Shown: piece by piece, positions 52,160 through 61,480 of the stretch
Numbering within the stretch: the stretch's first letter is position 1
How the letters are laid out: each line of letters opens with the position of its first letter
Origin: Nitrincola alkalilacustris
GTDB taxonomy: Bacteria; Pseudomonadota; Gammaproteobacteria; Pseudomonadales; Balneatricaceae
Assembly: GCF_008973755.1 (NCBI RefSeq)
Contig: NZ_WBOM01000004.1
Coordinates: forward strand, 248,001-312,000
Reading direction: 5' to 3'
Length of the DNA: 64,000 bases
The notes under the pieces: generated by a model
Database searches by the model: none
What the model was told of the DNA's origin: nothing
Seen by the model: only the letters and a program-made list of their open reading frames with translations
Translations under genes and position numbers: made by a program

Positions 52160-54115
52160 TCAGAGTGCCAGGCGACGGATATCGCTCAGCAGTCCATTCA
52201 GCTCGGTCAGGAAGCGACCGGCATCACTGCCATTGATCGCTCTGTGGTCGTAGGACAGACACAGAGGCAACATGGTGCGCGGCACAAACTCCTTACCGTT
52301 CCAGCGCGGTTTGATATCCGCTTTGGAAACACCCAGAATGGCCACTTCAGGCGCATTCACGATGGGGGTAAAGCCAGTGCCACCAATCCCACCCAGACTG
52401 GAGATGGTAAAGCAGGCACCCTGCATCTCGTTTGGCTTGAGCTTACGATCCTTGGCCTTGCCAGCCAGCTCATTCGCTTCAAGCGACAACTGGTAGATAC
52501 TCTTCTTGTCGGCATCCTTGATCACAGGAACCATCAAACCATTCGGCGTATCAACCGCCAGACCGATATTGATGTATTTCTTGTAAACAACATGCTCACC
52601 ATCAGCGTGCAGTGATGCATTGAACTTCTGGTGACGACTCAGCGCAATGGCCGCAGCCTTGATCATGAACGGCAGAGGAGTCAGTTTGACACCCGCCTTC
52701 AGCGCCTCTTCCTTCATCTCCTTGCGGAAAGCTTCCAGCTCGGTGATATCGGCCTCATCAAACTGTGTGACGTGAGGAATATTCAACCAGCAGCGCGACA
52801 TGTTATCGCGGGTCAGGCGGTCGATCTTGGTCAGCTTGACCAGCTCTATCTCACCAAACTGACTGAAATCGACTGCCGGAATAGCCGGAATACCGGACCC
52901 CGCAACAGCAGTGGCTGTAGCCCCCTGACTGACCCGCTTCAGCGTTTCCTTGACGTAGTTCTGAACATCCTCTTTCAGTACACGCCCTTTGGGTCCTGAG
53001 CCTTTAACGCTGGCCAGATCCACACCAAACTCACGCGCCAGGGCACGCACCGCTGGACCTGCATGCACGCTGCGGTTTTTCTTTTCCAGCGATCCCAGAT
53101 CAACTGACTTGCCAGCCGCCGGAGCAGCCGCTTTTGGCGCAGCTGCCGCGGGAGCAGGAGCAGGAGCCGCTGCGGATGCCGCTGGAGCCTGAGCCGGTGC
53201 TGGAGCACTGCCAGCCACTTCCAGCTCAATCAGCAGATCACCCTCGTTGACCTTATCACCCTCTTTGATACTCATCGACTTGATGACACCCGCTTTCGGG
53301 GCAGGTACTTCCATCGAGGCCTTGTCGGTTTCCAGTGTGATGATACCGTCGCCCTCTGCAACCGTATCACCCACCTTGACCAGCACCTCAATGACATCAA
53401 CATCGGAGGCACCACTGAGGTCGGGGATCAATACCTTCTCGATACCGCCTGAGGTGGCTGGAGCGGCTGCTGCAGGTGCAGGAGCTGCTGGCGCGGACTC
53501 TGTAGCTGCCGGCGCGCTCGCTACAGCACTCTCAGCCTCGCCACCGCTAACCTCCAGTTCAAGCAACAGATCACCTTCGTTGACCTTATCACCCTCTTTA
53601 ATGCTCATCGACTTGATGACACCCGCTTTCGGAGCAGGTACTTCCATCGAGGCCTTGTCGGTTTCCAGCGCGATGATGCTGTCACCTTCGGCGACAGTGT
53701 CACCCACTTTCACCAGCACTTCGATAACATCGACATCTGTTGCACCACTCAGATCAGGGATCAGAATTTTCTCAACAGACACTGATGCTGCTGCAGCTGG
53801 CGCAGCAGCAGGGGTGGCGGCAGGTGCCGCTGCAGGTGCCGCTTTGGGTGCTTCAGCTTCAGGAGCAGCAGCTTCACCGGCTGCCTCCAGCTCAACAATG
53901 GCATCCCCTTCTGAGCAGGTACCACCCTCCTGGACCAGAATCTTCTTCACAACGCCAGACGCCGTTGAAGGCACTTCCATCGAGGCCTTGTCAGTTTCCA
54001 GTACGATCAGGGAATCGCCTTCAGCGATCGTGTCACCCTCTTTAACGCAAACTTCAATGATATCGACCCCGTCGTGGCCGCCAATATCCGGTACTGTAAT
54101 AGTAATTGTGCTCAC
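52160..54115 (-). CDS. aceF: Pyruvate dehydrogenase E2, dihydrolipoyl acetyltransferase (three lipoyl domains)
   Basis: 651 residues. Three lipoyl domains each carry ETDKASMEVP, the first lipoyl lysine being K43; they are joined by Ala/Pro-rich linkers. Then come an E1/E3-binding domain (VHAGPAVRALAREFGVDLASVKGSGPKGRVLKEDV) and the catalytic core. The active site is DHRAINGSDA, with HxxxNG instead of the more usual HxxxDG; Asn here is, as I recall, also found in Azotobacter-type E2p and should be functional. Lipoyl domains 2 and 3 are almost identical at DNA level (53225-53345 and 53570-53690). It follows aceE after 44 bp. Confidence 0.96.
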   Translation of the reverse strand: MSTITITVPDIGGHDGVDIIEVCVKEGDTIAEGDSLIVLETDKASMEVPSTASGVVKKILVQEGGTCSEGDAIVELEAAGEAAAPEAEAPKAAPAAAPAATPAAAPAAAASVSVEKILIPDLSGATDVDVIEVLVKVGDTVAEGDSIIALETDKASMEVPAPKAGVIKSMSIKEGDKVNEGDLLLELEVSGGEAESAVASAPAATESAPAAPAPAAAAPATSGGIEKVLIPDLSGASDVDVIEVLVKVGDTVAEGDGIITLETDKASMEVPAPKAGVIKSMSIKEGDKVNEGDLLIELEVAGSAPAPAQAPAASAAAPAPAPAAAAPKAAAPAAGKSVDLGSLEKKNRSVHAGPAVRALAREFGVDLASVKGSGPKGRVLKEDVQNYVKETLKRVSQGATATAVAGSGIPAIPAVDFSQFGEIELVKLTKIDRLTRDNMSRCWLNIPHVTQFDEADITELEAFRKEMKEEALKAGVKLTPLPFMIKAAAIALSRHQKFNASLHADGEHVVYKKYINIGLAVDTPNGLMVPVIKDADKKSIYQLSLEANELAGKAKDRKLKPNEMQGACFTISSLGGIGGTGFTPIVNAPEVAILGVSKADIKPRWNGKEFVPRTMLPLCLSYDHRAINGSDAGRFLTELNGLLSDIRRLAL

Positions 54116-54159
54116 AATAATGTCCTCTCGCTTAACCAGTCAGATGTTCAGCGGCCGAC

Positions 54160-56808
54160 TTACACGGTCCAGGGGGCCGGTTTGTCGGGGTTGATATTGA
54201 ACTTCTTCATGGCCTTGGCGACAACTGAAGCTTCCAACTTGCCCTCCTCCTGCAGTGCCTTGAGTGCCGCCAGCACAACATAGTGGCGATTCACCTCAAA
54301 GAACTCACGCAGTTTAGAGCGCGTATCGGAGCGTCCATAACCATCAGTACCCAGCACCTTGTAGCGGCGCGGGATATACTCCCTCAACTGATCGGCATAC
54401 ATGCGCATGTAATCAGTAGATGCGATGACAGGACCGTCGTGACCTCTGAGGCACTGCTCCAGGTAAGACTCGCGAGGCTGATCTTCAGGGTGCAGCATGT
54501 TCCAGCGATATACCGCCTGAGCATCGCGACGCAGCTCATTGATCGACGTGGTGCTCCAGACATCAGATTCGATACCATAGTCTTCACGCAGAATCGTCGC
54601 GGCTTCACGTACTTCGCGCAGAATTGAACCACAACCCATCAGCTGTACGCGCAGGTCTGCCTTCTTGCCCTCTTCGAGCAGATACATCCCCTTGACGATA
54701 CCCTCTTCAACACCCACCGGCATTTCAGGGTGCTGGTAGTTTTCATTCAGCGTGGTGACATAGTAGAACTTGTTCTCCTGCTCCTGGAACATCCGGCGCA
54801 GACCATCCTGAATGATCACGGTCAGCTCATAGCCATAGGTCGGATCATAGCTGACACAGTTGGGAATCATCTGTGCCATCAGGTGGCTGTGACCATCCTG
54901 ATGCTGCAGACCTTCACCGTTCAGCGTTGTACGTCCTGAGGTCGCACCGATCAGGAAACCGCGCGCCTGGCTGTCACCGGCCGCCCAGGTCAGATCCATC
55001 ACGCGCTGGAAGCCGAACATGGAGTAGAAGATGTAGAACGGAATCATCGGGCAGTTGTTGTTGCTGTAGGAGGTTGCACAAGCCAGCCACGCACTGAATG
55101 CTCCCGACTCGTTAATACCTTCCTCAAGTATCTGACCGGTCTTGGACTCCTTATAGAACATGATCTGATCACGATCCTGAGGAGTGTAGCGCTGCCCTTC
55201 AGAGGTGTAGATGCTCAGCTGACGGAACATACCCTCCATACCGAAGGTACGTGCCTCGTCCGGTACGATCGGCACAATCCGCTCACCGATATTCTTATCC
55301 TTGACCAGCGTGCTGAGCACACGGTTCATCGCCATCTGGGTGGAGATTTCACGTTCGCCTGTCGATTTCAACTGGCTGGCAAAATCTTCCAGCGCTGGAA
55401 TCTCCAGCTTGGCAAACTCCTGACGGCGTGCCGGATAGAAGCCCCCAAGCGACTTACGGCGCTCGAACATGTACTTCATTTCCGGAGAGTCCGGCGCAGG
55501 ACGGTAATAGGGCAGCTCTTTCAGCTGATCATCATTCACCGGAATATTGAAGTTATCACGGAAGGACTTGAGATCTTCCAGTGCCACTTTCTTCAGTGAG
55601 TGAGTGTCGTTCTTCGCTTCGCCTGACTTGCCTGTTCCGTAACCCTTGACTGTCTGTGCCAGAATCACGGTCGGCTGACCCTTGTGATTCATCGCCGCAT
55701 GGTAGGCTGCATAGACTTTATAGGGGTCATGACCGCCCCGGTTCAGGTTCATGATATCCTGATCCGACATATCCTTGACCATCTCAAGCAGCTCAGGATA
55801 TTTGCCAAAGAAGTGCTCGCGGGTATAGGCGCCGCCATTGGCCTTACAGTTCTGCAGCTCGCCATCGCACACTTCATCCATGCGTTTTTGCAGCAGACCT
55901 TTATCATCTTTCTCGAACAACGGATCCCAGTGGCGACCCCACAGGCATTTGATCACGTTCCAGCCGGCACCACGGAAAATGGATTCCAGCTCCTGAACGA
56001 TCTTACCGTTACCACGCACCGGTCCATCCAGACGCTGCAGGTTACAGTTGATGACGAATACGAGGTTTTCCAGCTGCTCACGACCTGCCAGTGAGATAGC
56101 ACCCAGCGATTCCGGCTCATCACACTCACCATCACCCAGGAATGCCCAGACTTTACGCTCGCCACGTTGAATCAGGCTGCGAGCAGACAGGTAGCGCATG
56201 ATGTGCGCCTGATAGATCGCCTGGATCGGGCCCAGCCCCATGGAAACAGTCGGGAATTGCCAGAAGTCCGGCATCAGCCAGGGATGGGGGTAGGACGACA
56301 GACCATTACCGTCGACTTCACGACGGAAATTATCCAGCTGCTCTTCAGTCAGTCGGCCTTCGAGATAAGCACGGGCATAGATACCGGGAGAGATATGTCC
56401 CTGAAAGAACACCATATCTGATTCACGGTCACCATCCGGACCATGGAAAAAATAGTTAAAGCCAATATCATAAAGAGTTGCAGCAGAAGAAAAACTGGAA
56501 ATGTGACCGCCAAGACCTTCATCGTTGTCGTTGGCCCGCATCACCATTGCCATGGCATTCCAGCGGATAAAGGAGCGGATTCGGCGCTCCATGAACAGAT
56601 CACCCGGCATTTTCACTTCGTCGCGGGGTGGGATCGTATTGCGGTACGGGGTCGTTATCGTGCCGGTAGAACCAACACCTATGTCAGACGCTTTTCTGCC
56701 CAGCTCCTTCAGAATAAACCGTGCGCGCTCATCGCCTTCGTTCTTGGCGACGGACTCCAGTGCGTCAAGCCATTCCTGCGTTTCAATCGGATCCACATCT
56801 TCAATCAT
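54160..56808 (-). CDS. aceE: Pyruvate dehydrogenase E1 component
   Basis: 882 residues from the ATG at 56808 (AAGGTG upstream), the normal length of homodimeric E1. The frame extends 29 codons further but starts there lack conservation. ThDP motif: GDGECDEPESLGAISLAGREQLENLVFVINCN; also PTVILAQTVKGYGTG and GRTTLNGEGLQHQDGHSH. It decarboxylates pyruvate and acetylates E2. It is transcribed from a 215-bp region downstream of a FadR-family regulator on the same strand. No E3 gene is in the window. Confidence 0.97.
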   Translation of the reverse strand: MIEDVDPIETQEWLDALESVAKNEGDERARFILKELGRKASDIGVGSTGTITTPYRNTIPPRDEVKMPGDLFMERRIRSFIRWNAMAMVMRANDNDEGLGGHISSFSSAATLYDIGFNYFFHGPDGDRESDMVFFQGHISPGIYARAYLEGRLTEEQLDNFRREVDGNGLSSYPHPWLMPDFWQFPTVSMGLGPIQAIYQAHIMRYLSARSLIQRGERKVWAFLGDGECDEPESLGAISLAGREQLENLVFVINCNLQRLDGPVRGNGKIVQELESIFRGAGWNVIKCLWGRHWDPLFEKDDKGLLQKRMDEVCDGELQNCKANGGAYTREHFFGKYPELLEMVKDMSDQDIMNLNRGGHDPYKVYAAYHAAMNHKGQPTVILAQTVKGYGTGKSGEAKNDTHSLKKVALEDLKSFRDNFNIPVNDDQLKELPYYRPAPDSPEMKYMFERRKSLGGFYPARRQEFAKLEIPALEDFASQLKSTGEREISTQMAMNRVLSTLVKDKNIGERIVPIVPDEARTFGMEGMFRQLSIYTSEGQRYTPQDRDQIMFYKESKTGQILEEGINESGAFSAWLACATSYSNNNCPMIPFYIFYSMFGFQRVMDLTWAAGDSQARGFLIGATSGRTTLNGEGLQHQDGHSHLMAQMIPNCVSYDPTYGYELTVIIQDGLRRMFQEQENKFYYVTTLNENYQHPEMPVGVEEGIVKGMYLLEEGKKADLRVQLMGCGSILREVREAATILREDYGIESDVWSTTSINELRRDAQAVYRWNMLHPEDQPRESYLEQCLRGHDGPVIASTDYMRMYADQLREYIPRRYKVLGTDGYGRSDTRSKLREFFEVNRHYVVLAALKALQEEGKLEASVVAKAMKKFNINPDKPAPWTV

Positions 56809-56913
56809 ATCTTGCACCTTGAATTCTCCAGACACTTGATGGATGAGTCCTCTTAGACTAGACGCATGAAAAGTTTTTTTCATGCTGCACTGCAAAGTCA
56901 GGGGCCCTTATAG

Positions 56914-56934
56914 TTGTGTAAATATACTACACAA
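56914..56934. promoter_or_regulatory. Palindrome upstream of aceE
   Basis: TTGTGTA-N7-TACACAA, a perfect 7-bp inverted repeat about 106 bp before the aceE ATG. It differs from the TGGTnnnACCA palindromes near lactate genes, so the protein that binds it is not assigned. Confidence 0.45.
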
Positions 56935-57023
56935 AGATGCACTTTTTGTCTATCCACACCCTTTGAAATCGTAAAAAGCCGTAAACAGACCTCATTATCT
57001 GTAGTTTTAATACAAAAATCACT

Positions 57024-57785
57024 TTACCGATGCAGATGAGCTCTGCGCAACGCACGCTCAAGCCGCGTATTTTCCTTCCCCTGCTCCAGTAAAGCCTCCT
57101 CGACATAAACCAGATGATCATGAGCAGCCTGCCTGGCCCTCTCAGGATCCCCCATCTCTATCGCTTCCAGCAACACACCATGCTGATGATGGATACTGGA
57201 GCGCCAGTTGGCTTTCGGATAAACATTTCTCAGGTTATCGCCGATGTGCTGCTTCATCAGATTGAACAGCGCTCGCATCATATGCAGCAACACCATATTG
57301 TGAGTGGCGGCAGCAATAGCAAGGTGAAATTCAACATCTGCCGACACCTCCTTATCGAAGGCTTTCTGTTCGTGATAGCGTTGCAGATCTTCATAACGCT
57401 CGCGCAGGATTTTTTTGTCCGCGGCGGTACTGCGAACTGCAGCATAGTAAGCAGATACGCCCTCCAGAGCATGGCGGAACTCAAGCAGATCATACTGAGC
57501 TTCCGGATGATTGCGAAATAGCTCCAGCAAAGGATCGGAGAAAGTCCCGCCCAGGTTTTCAGATACGTAAGTACCACCACCCTGACGACTGATCAGCAAA
57601 CCCTTTGCCGCGAGCTTTTGCACCGCCTCTCGCAGCGACGGGCGCGAAACCTCAAACTGCACAGCCAACTCTCTCTCAGGCGGGAGTTTCTGACCCGGTA
57701 GCAAGGTACCTTCCAGGATCATCTCCTCCATCTTCAGCATGATCACATCTGATATTTTTGACTGCTTTACACTGGGATATGCCAT
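57024..57785 (-). CDS. FadR-family (GntR) regulator, PdhR/LldR-like
   Basis: 253 residues: GntR HTH (GQKLPPERELAVQFEVSRPSLREAVQKLAAKGLLISRQGGGTYV) and FCD ligand domain (DVEFHLAIAAATHNMVLLHMMRALFNLMKQHI). It sits between aceEF and a D-lactate dehydrogenase-type gene, to which it is divergent. It is therefore either PdhR (pyruvate-responsive) or LldR/LlpR (lactate-responsive); sequence alone does not decide. A TGGT-N3-ACCA type operator lies before the divergent gene. Confidence 0.87.
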   Translation of the reverse strand: MAYPSVKQSKISDVIMLKMEEMILEGTLLPGQKLPPERELAVQFEVSRPSLREAVQKLAAKGLLISRQGGGTYVSENLGGTFSDPLLELFRNHPEAQYDLLEFRHALEGVSAYYAAVRSTAADKKILRERYEDLQRYHEQKAFDKEVSADVEFHLAIAAATHNMVLLHMMRALFNLMKQHIGDNLRNVYPKANWRSSIHHQHGVLLEAIEMGDPERARQAAHDHLVYVEEALLEQGKENTRLERALRRAHLHR

Positions 57786-57808
57786 TCATTCCGTCCACTT
57801 TCATCAGT

Positions 57809-57826
57809 TTGATCGCAAGCGATCAA
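57809..57826. promoter_or_regulatory. Palindrome just upstream of the FadR-family regulator
   Basis: TTGATCGCAAGCGATCAA, perfect 8+2+8. It is 24 bp before the regulator start, where it could mediate autorepression or bind another factor. Its half-sites do not match the FadR-family core. Confidence 0.45.
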
Positions 57827-57991
57827 TTTACAACAGGTTTACTAACAGATCATGCAGATTCAGTCTAAGCTCAATCTTGAATTGGTTTAACCACTTTTTC
57901 AATGTAAGCAATTACCCTAGGTACCACACAGACCCGAATTTTGATTGACAGCATCAATCAAGATTCAATAAAGTGTACTTCATATTTGGAT

Positions 57992-58008
57992 AAATGGTAT
58001 TACCAATT
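57992..58008. promoter_or_regulatory. PdhR/LldR-type operator before the D-lactate dehydrogenase gene
   Basis: AAATGGTATTACCAATT closely matches the PdhR/LldR consensus AATTGGT-N3-ACCAATT. It lies 25 bp before the ATG at 58033, consistent with repression by the divergent regulator. Confidence 0.72.
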
Positions 58009-58032
58009 AATAAAAATAGCCGGTAACACTCC

Positions 58033-60888
58033 ATGCAAGAACCATTTCTGAGTTTTCTGAAACAACTGCAGCACCTTCTGCCTGAAGAGCGCATCATCAC
58101 CGATCCGCTGAGAACACTTGCCTATGGTACAGATGCCAGTTTCTATCGCCTGATCCCGCAAATCGTCATCAGAGCCAATGATGAAACCGAGATCATCCGC
58201 ATCATTAAACTCGCACACCAGGAAAACATTGCAGTTACCTTCAGGGCTGCAGGTACGAGCTTGTCAGGCCAGGCGATTACGGATTCCGTGCTGATTCAGC
58301 TCGGCGATGGCTGGGATGGTTACCTTATCAGCCCTGACGCCAGGAGTATTGCGCTGCAGCCGGGTGTGATAGGTGCGCAGGCCAATCGCTTCCTCGCACC
58401 CTACAAACGTAAGATTGGCCCGGATCCCGCATCTATCAACACAGCCAAGATAGGTGGTATCGCGGCGAACAATGCCAGCGGTATGTGTTGTGGAACTGCA
58501 CAGAACAGCTATCGCACCCTGCTCAGCATGCGTATGGTACTGGCAGACGGAACACTCCTGGATACATCGGATCGAGATTCGATAGAGGCCTTTTACAGAA
58601 GTCATCAGGGCTTACTGGACGCCTTGAGAGCCCTGAGTGCTCAGGTCAAGGCCAATCAAACTCTGAAGCAGCGGATTGAACATAAATACCGCCTGAAAAA
58701 TACCACCGGCTATGCTTTGAACTCACTGGTGGACTATGACGACCCGATTGATATCCTGCAACACCTGATGATAGGTTCAGAAGGCACGCTGGGGTTCATA
58801 TCCGAGATCACCTACAAGACGGTAGAGGAGCATGAGCACAAGGCATCTTCCCTGGTATTTTTCAATACCGTTCGTGCCGCCTGCGAAGCCGTTGCACTGC
58901 TCAAAAATGCTCCTGTTGCAGCGGTGGAGATGATAGACCGTGCAGGACTCAGATCGGTAGAAAGGAAGCCCGGCATGCCTGGCCTGATCCGTGAGTTGCC
59001 GGAAGATGCTGCTGCTTTGCTGGTGGAAACACGCGCCGGTGATTCCGATGCACTTGACAGTCAGATCCAGCAGATCATTCATATCCTGAGCAGCACTCAC
59101 ACCTGCCAGCCAGTAGATTTCACAACAGACGCAGCGCAAAGCGCCCTTTACTGGTCTGTTCGCAAGGGGCTTTTCCCTGCCGTTGGCGCGGTTCGACTCA
59201 CGGGTACCACCGTCATCATTGAAGATGTTGCCTTTCCGGTCGAGCGTCTGGCGGATGCCGTGGCGGACCTTCACCTGCTATTTGAGCGCTGGCATTATCA
59301 TGAAGCGATCATTTTCGGCCACGCCCTGGAGGGCAACCTGCACTTTGTCTTCACTCAGTCCTTTGATACGGATGAAGAGATCAAGCGATATGAGGGGCTG
59401 ATGGATGAGGTCGCGGACCTGGTCGTTAACCGCTACGATGGCTCTCTGAAGGCTGAGCACGGTACCGGCCGCAATATGGCACCCTATGTTGAGTTGGAAT
59501 GGGGACAGGAAGCCTACCAGTTGATGTGGGAGCTGAAGGCACTGCTCGACCCAACCAATATTCTGAACCCCGGTGTAGTTCTGAACCGCGATCCTCATGT
59601 CCACCTGCAGAATCTGAAACCTCTGCCACCGGCCAATGCGCTTATCGACAAGTGTATAGAGTGTGGTTTCTGCGAACCTGTCTGCCCATCACGAGCCCTG
59701 ACACTGACGCCACGCCAGCGCATTGTGATCTGGCGGGAAATAGCAAGACTTACGCAGTCAGGTGAAGACCCGGATCGCCTGCAGCAATTGAGACAGGACT
59801 ACCGGTTTCAGGGGGATGCCACCTGTGCGGCCTGTGGCCTTTGCTCAACCGCTTGCCCAGTAGGGATAAATACCGGAGATCTCACGCGCGAGATTCGCCA
59901 TGATGAAAATCTGAAGCATGCCGGCAAGGCCGAATGGATCGCACGCCATTTCAGCGCCACGACACAGGCAAGTAGAATAGCCTTTGGACTTGCCAACACA
60001 ACGCACAGGCTGATCGGCACTTCTGCCATGACAGGAGTGACAGGTTTTGCACGCAAGCTCAGTGGCAACAGACTGCAGCAGTGGACACCAGCACTTCCCA
60101 CCGCTGCGCGTCGCATAAAGCCGAAAGGCTCAAGCGCTTCGTCTGCGCATAAGGTAGTTTATCTGCCGAGCTGCGCCAGTCGCACCATGGGGCCGGCATC
60201 AGGTGACAAGGACCAGACCTCTCTGGCAGATAAGACAGAAGCTCTGTTGCGCAAGGCGGGGTTCGACGTGATCTATCCTGAGAAACTGTCCGAGCTGTGC
60301 TGCGGCATGCCTTTTCAATCCAAGGGGTTCTTTGAGGCGGCCACACTGAAAGCCAAAGAGTTGAATGATGCCCTGCTTGACGCGACACAAGGCGGAGATA
60401 TACCCGTTTACAGCGATACCAGCCCCTGTAGTCTGCGCATGAAAGAGGGTATTGATGAACGCATCAAACTTTATGACAGTGTCGATTTCATCGCCCGTTT
60501 CGTGTTGGACAAGCTCACAATCACTCCGATCAAGAAACCTGTGGCCCTCCATATCACCTGCAGTACGACTCGCATGGGACTGGCTGACTCACTGACCAGA
60601 ATTACATCTGCCTGCTGCGAGGAGCTGGTTATACCGCCGGATGTCACCTGCTGCGGTTTTGCAGGTGACAAGGGTTTTTCTGTTCCTGAGCTCAATGCAT
60701 CAGCACTGCGCAATCTTAAAAGCCGCGTTTCACACTGCAGCCTGGGCGTTTCGACCAGCAGAACCTGCGAAATCGGGCTCAGCCATCACAGTGGCATCAG
60801 CTATCAATCTGTTGTATACCTTTTAGACAGCTGCTCAGAGGCCCGGCATGATCCATCAGCCGACAAAACCATTCATCCGATCGATTGA
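58033..60888 (+). CDS. FAD- and [4Fe-4S]-binding D-lactate dehydrogenase-type protein
   Basis: 951 residues combining GlcD-like FAD domains (TFRAAGTSLSGQAITDSVLIQLG; ASGMCCGTAQNSYRTL; IFGHALEGNLHFVFTQSF; KAEHGTGRNMAPYVE) with two 4Fe-4S motifs (CIECGFCEPVCPS, CAACGLCSTACPV) and CCG domains (LCCGMPFQSKG, TCCGFAGDKGF). This is the Dld-II architecture known as quinone-linked D-lactate dehydrogenase in Shewanella and relatives. Its product pyruvate feeds the neighbouring aceEF, and the operator upstream supports lactate/pyruvate control. A related hydroxyacid substrate is possible. Confidence 0.88.
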   Translation: MQEPFLSFLKQLQHLLPEERIITDPLRTLAYGTDASFYRLIPQIVIRANDETEIIRIIKLAHQENIAVTFRAAGTSLSGQAITDSVLIQLGDGWDGYLISPDARSIALQPGVIGAQANRFLAPYKRKIGPDPASINTAKIGGIAANNASGMCCGTAQNSYRTLLSMRMVLADGTLLDTSDRDSIEAFYRSHQGLLDALRALSAQVKANQTLKQRIEHKYRLKNTTGYALNSLVDYDDPIDILQHLMIGSEGTLGFISEITYKTVEEHEHKASSLVFFNTVRAACEAVALLKNAPVAAVEMIDRAGLRSVERKPGMPGLIRELPEDAAALLVETRAGDSDALDSQIQQIIHILSSTHTCQPVDFTTDAAQSALYWSVRKGLFPAVGAVRLTGTTVIIEDVAFPVERLADAVADLHLLFERWHYHEAIIFGHALEGNLHFVFTQSFDTDEEIKRYEGLMDEVADLVVNRYDGSLKAEHGTGRNMAPYVELEWGQEAYQLMWELKALLDPTNILNPGVVLNRDPHVHLQNLKPLPPANALIDKCIECGFCEPVCPSRALTLTPRQRIVIWREIARLTQSGEDPDRLQQLRQDYRFQGDATCAACGLCSTACPVGINTGDLTREIRHDENLKHAGKAEWIARHFSATTQASRIAFGLANTTHRLIGTSAMTGVTGFARKLSGNRLQQWTPALPTAARRIKPKGSSASSAHKVVYLPSCASRTMGPASGDKDQTSLADKTEALLRKAGFDVIYPEKLSELCCGMPFQSKGFFEAATLKAKELNDALLDATQGGDIPVYSDTSPCSLRMKEGIDERIKLYDSVDFIARFVLDKLTITPIKKPVALHITCSTTRMGLADSLTRITSACCEELVIPPDVTCCGFAGDKGFSVPELNASALRNLKSRVSHCSLGVSTSRTCEIGLSHHSGISYQSVVYLLDSCSEARHDPSADKTIHPID

Positions 60889-60903
60889 CAAGGAGTTACC
60901 CCA

Positions 60904-61377
60904 ATGTCACTTCCCGAACTGAAAACACTGCTGTATACCACAACGCTGGGCGGCAACACCCGCCCTGTTTTTCGCCATGCAGTGCAGCTGGCTTTGAAAA
61001 TGAACGCCAGAATAATCATGCTGCATGTGATAGAACCGATCAATGCAACCTCCCACGCTCTTATCCACAACTTCCTGCCTGAGGATGTGATTGAAAAACT
61101 GCATACAGAAGGCGTTTCCCAGATGCATGAATTGATGCAGGATCGTGTGAAAAAGTTCTGCGATGAAGAGTTGGATGCGCTGACGGGTGAAATCAAACTG
61201 GATATTGCCACACTGGTTGAAGAGGGTAACCCGACAGATGCCATTCTGCGCGTGGCAAAACGCATGAATGTAGACATGATTGTAATGGGCGCCGAGAACA
61301 GTTTCGGTCATCACAGCCATACCACTCAGGAGGTTATTCGTGAAGCCAAACTGCCTGTCTTCGTGATTCCAACCTGA
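60904..61377 (+). CDS. Universal stress protein, UspA family
   Basis: 157 residues of a single Usp domain (LLYTTTLGGNTRPVFRHAVQLALKMNARIIMLHVIEP; NPTDAILRVAKRMNVDMIVMGAENSF; EVIREAKLPVFVIPT). The ATP-binding G-rich loop is altered (GAENSFGHHSHTTQEV lacks the full GxxGxxxxxxxxxGS/T), so nucleotide binding is uncertain. It follows the D-lactate dehydrogenase gene by 15 bp and probably shares its transcript. Confidence 0.88.
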   Translation: MSLPELKTLLYTTTLGGNTRPVFRHAVQLALKMNARIIMLHVIEPINATSHALIHNFLPEDVIEKLHTEGVSQMHELMQDRVKKFCDEELDALTGEIKLDIATLVEEGNPTDAILRVAKRMNVDMIVMGAENSFGHHSHTTQEVIREAKLPVFVIPT

Positions 61378-61480
61378 GACTTACATTTCCTTTTACTTAT
61401 GAAAGTCTTATAGTGGCCTATCCAACACAGGGCAGGTATCACATCGATACCTGCTGCGTCAGTCATCACAGGACGAAAAA

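Noticed and set aside
52160-52260. Loss of E2 catalytic aspartate (HxxxNG instead of HxxxDG) as an inactivating mutation
   Set aside because: Asn at this position is, to my recollection, found in active Azotobacter/Pseudomonas-type E2p, so the enzyme is expected to work.
53225-53690. Repeats in aceF as a mobile element
   Set aside because: The repeats are in frame and encode lipoyl domains, so they are an ordinary domain duplication.
53247-54194. Ser/Thr/Ala-rich plus-strand frame of 315 codons opposite aceF
   Set aside because: Its low-complexity sequence mirrors the lipoyl linkers of aceF; an antisense artefact.
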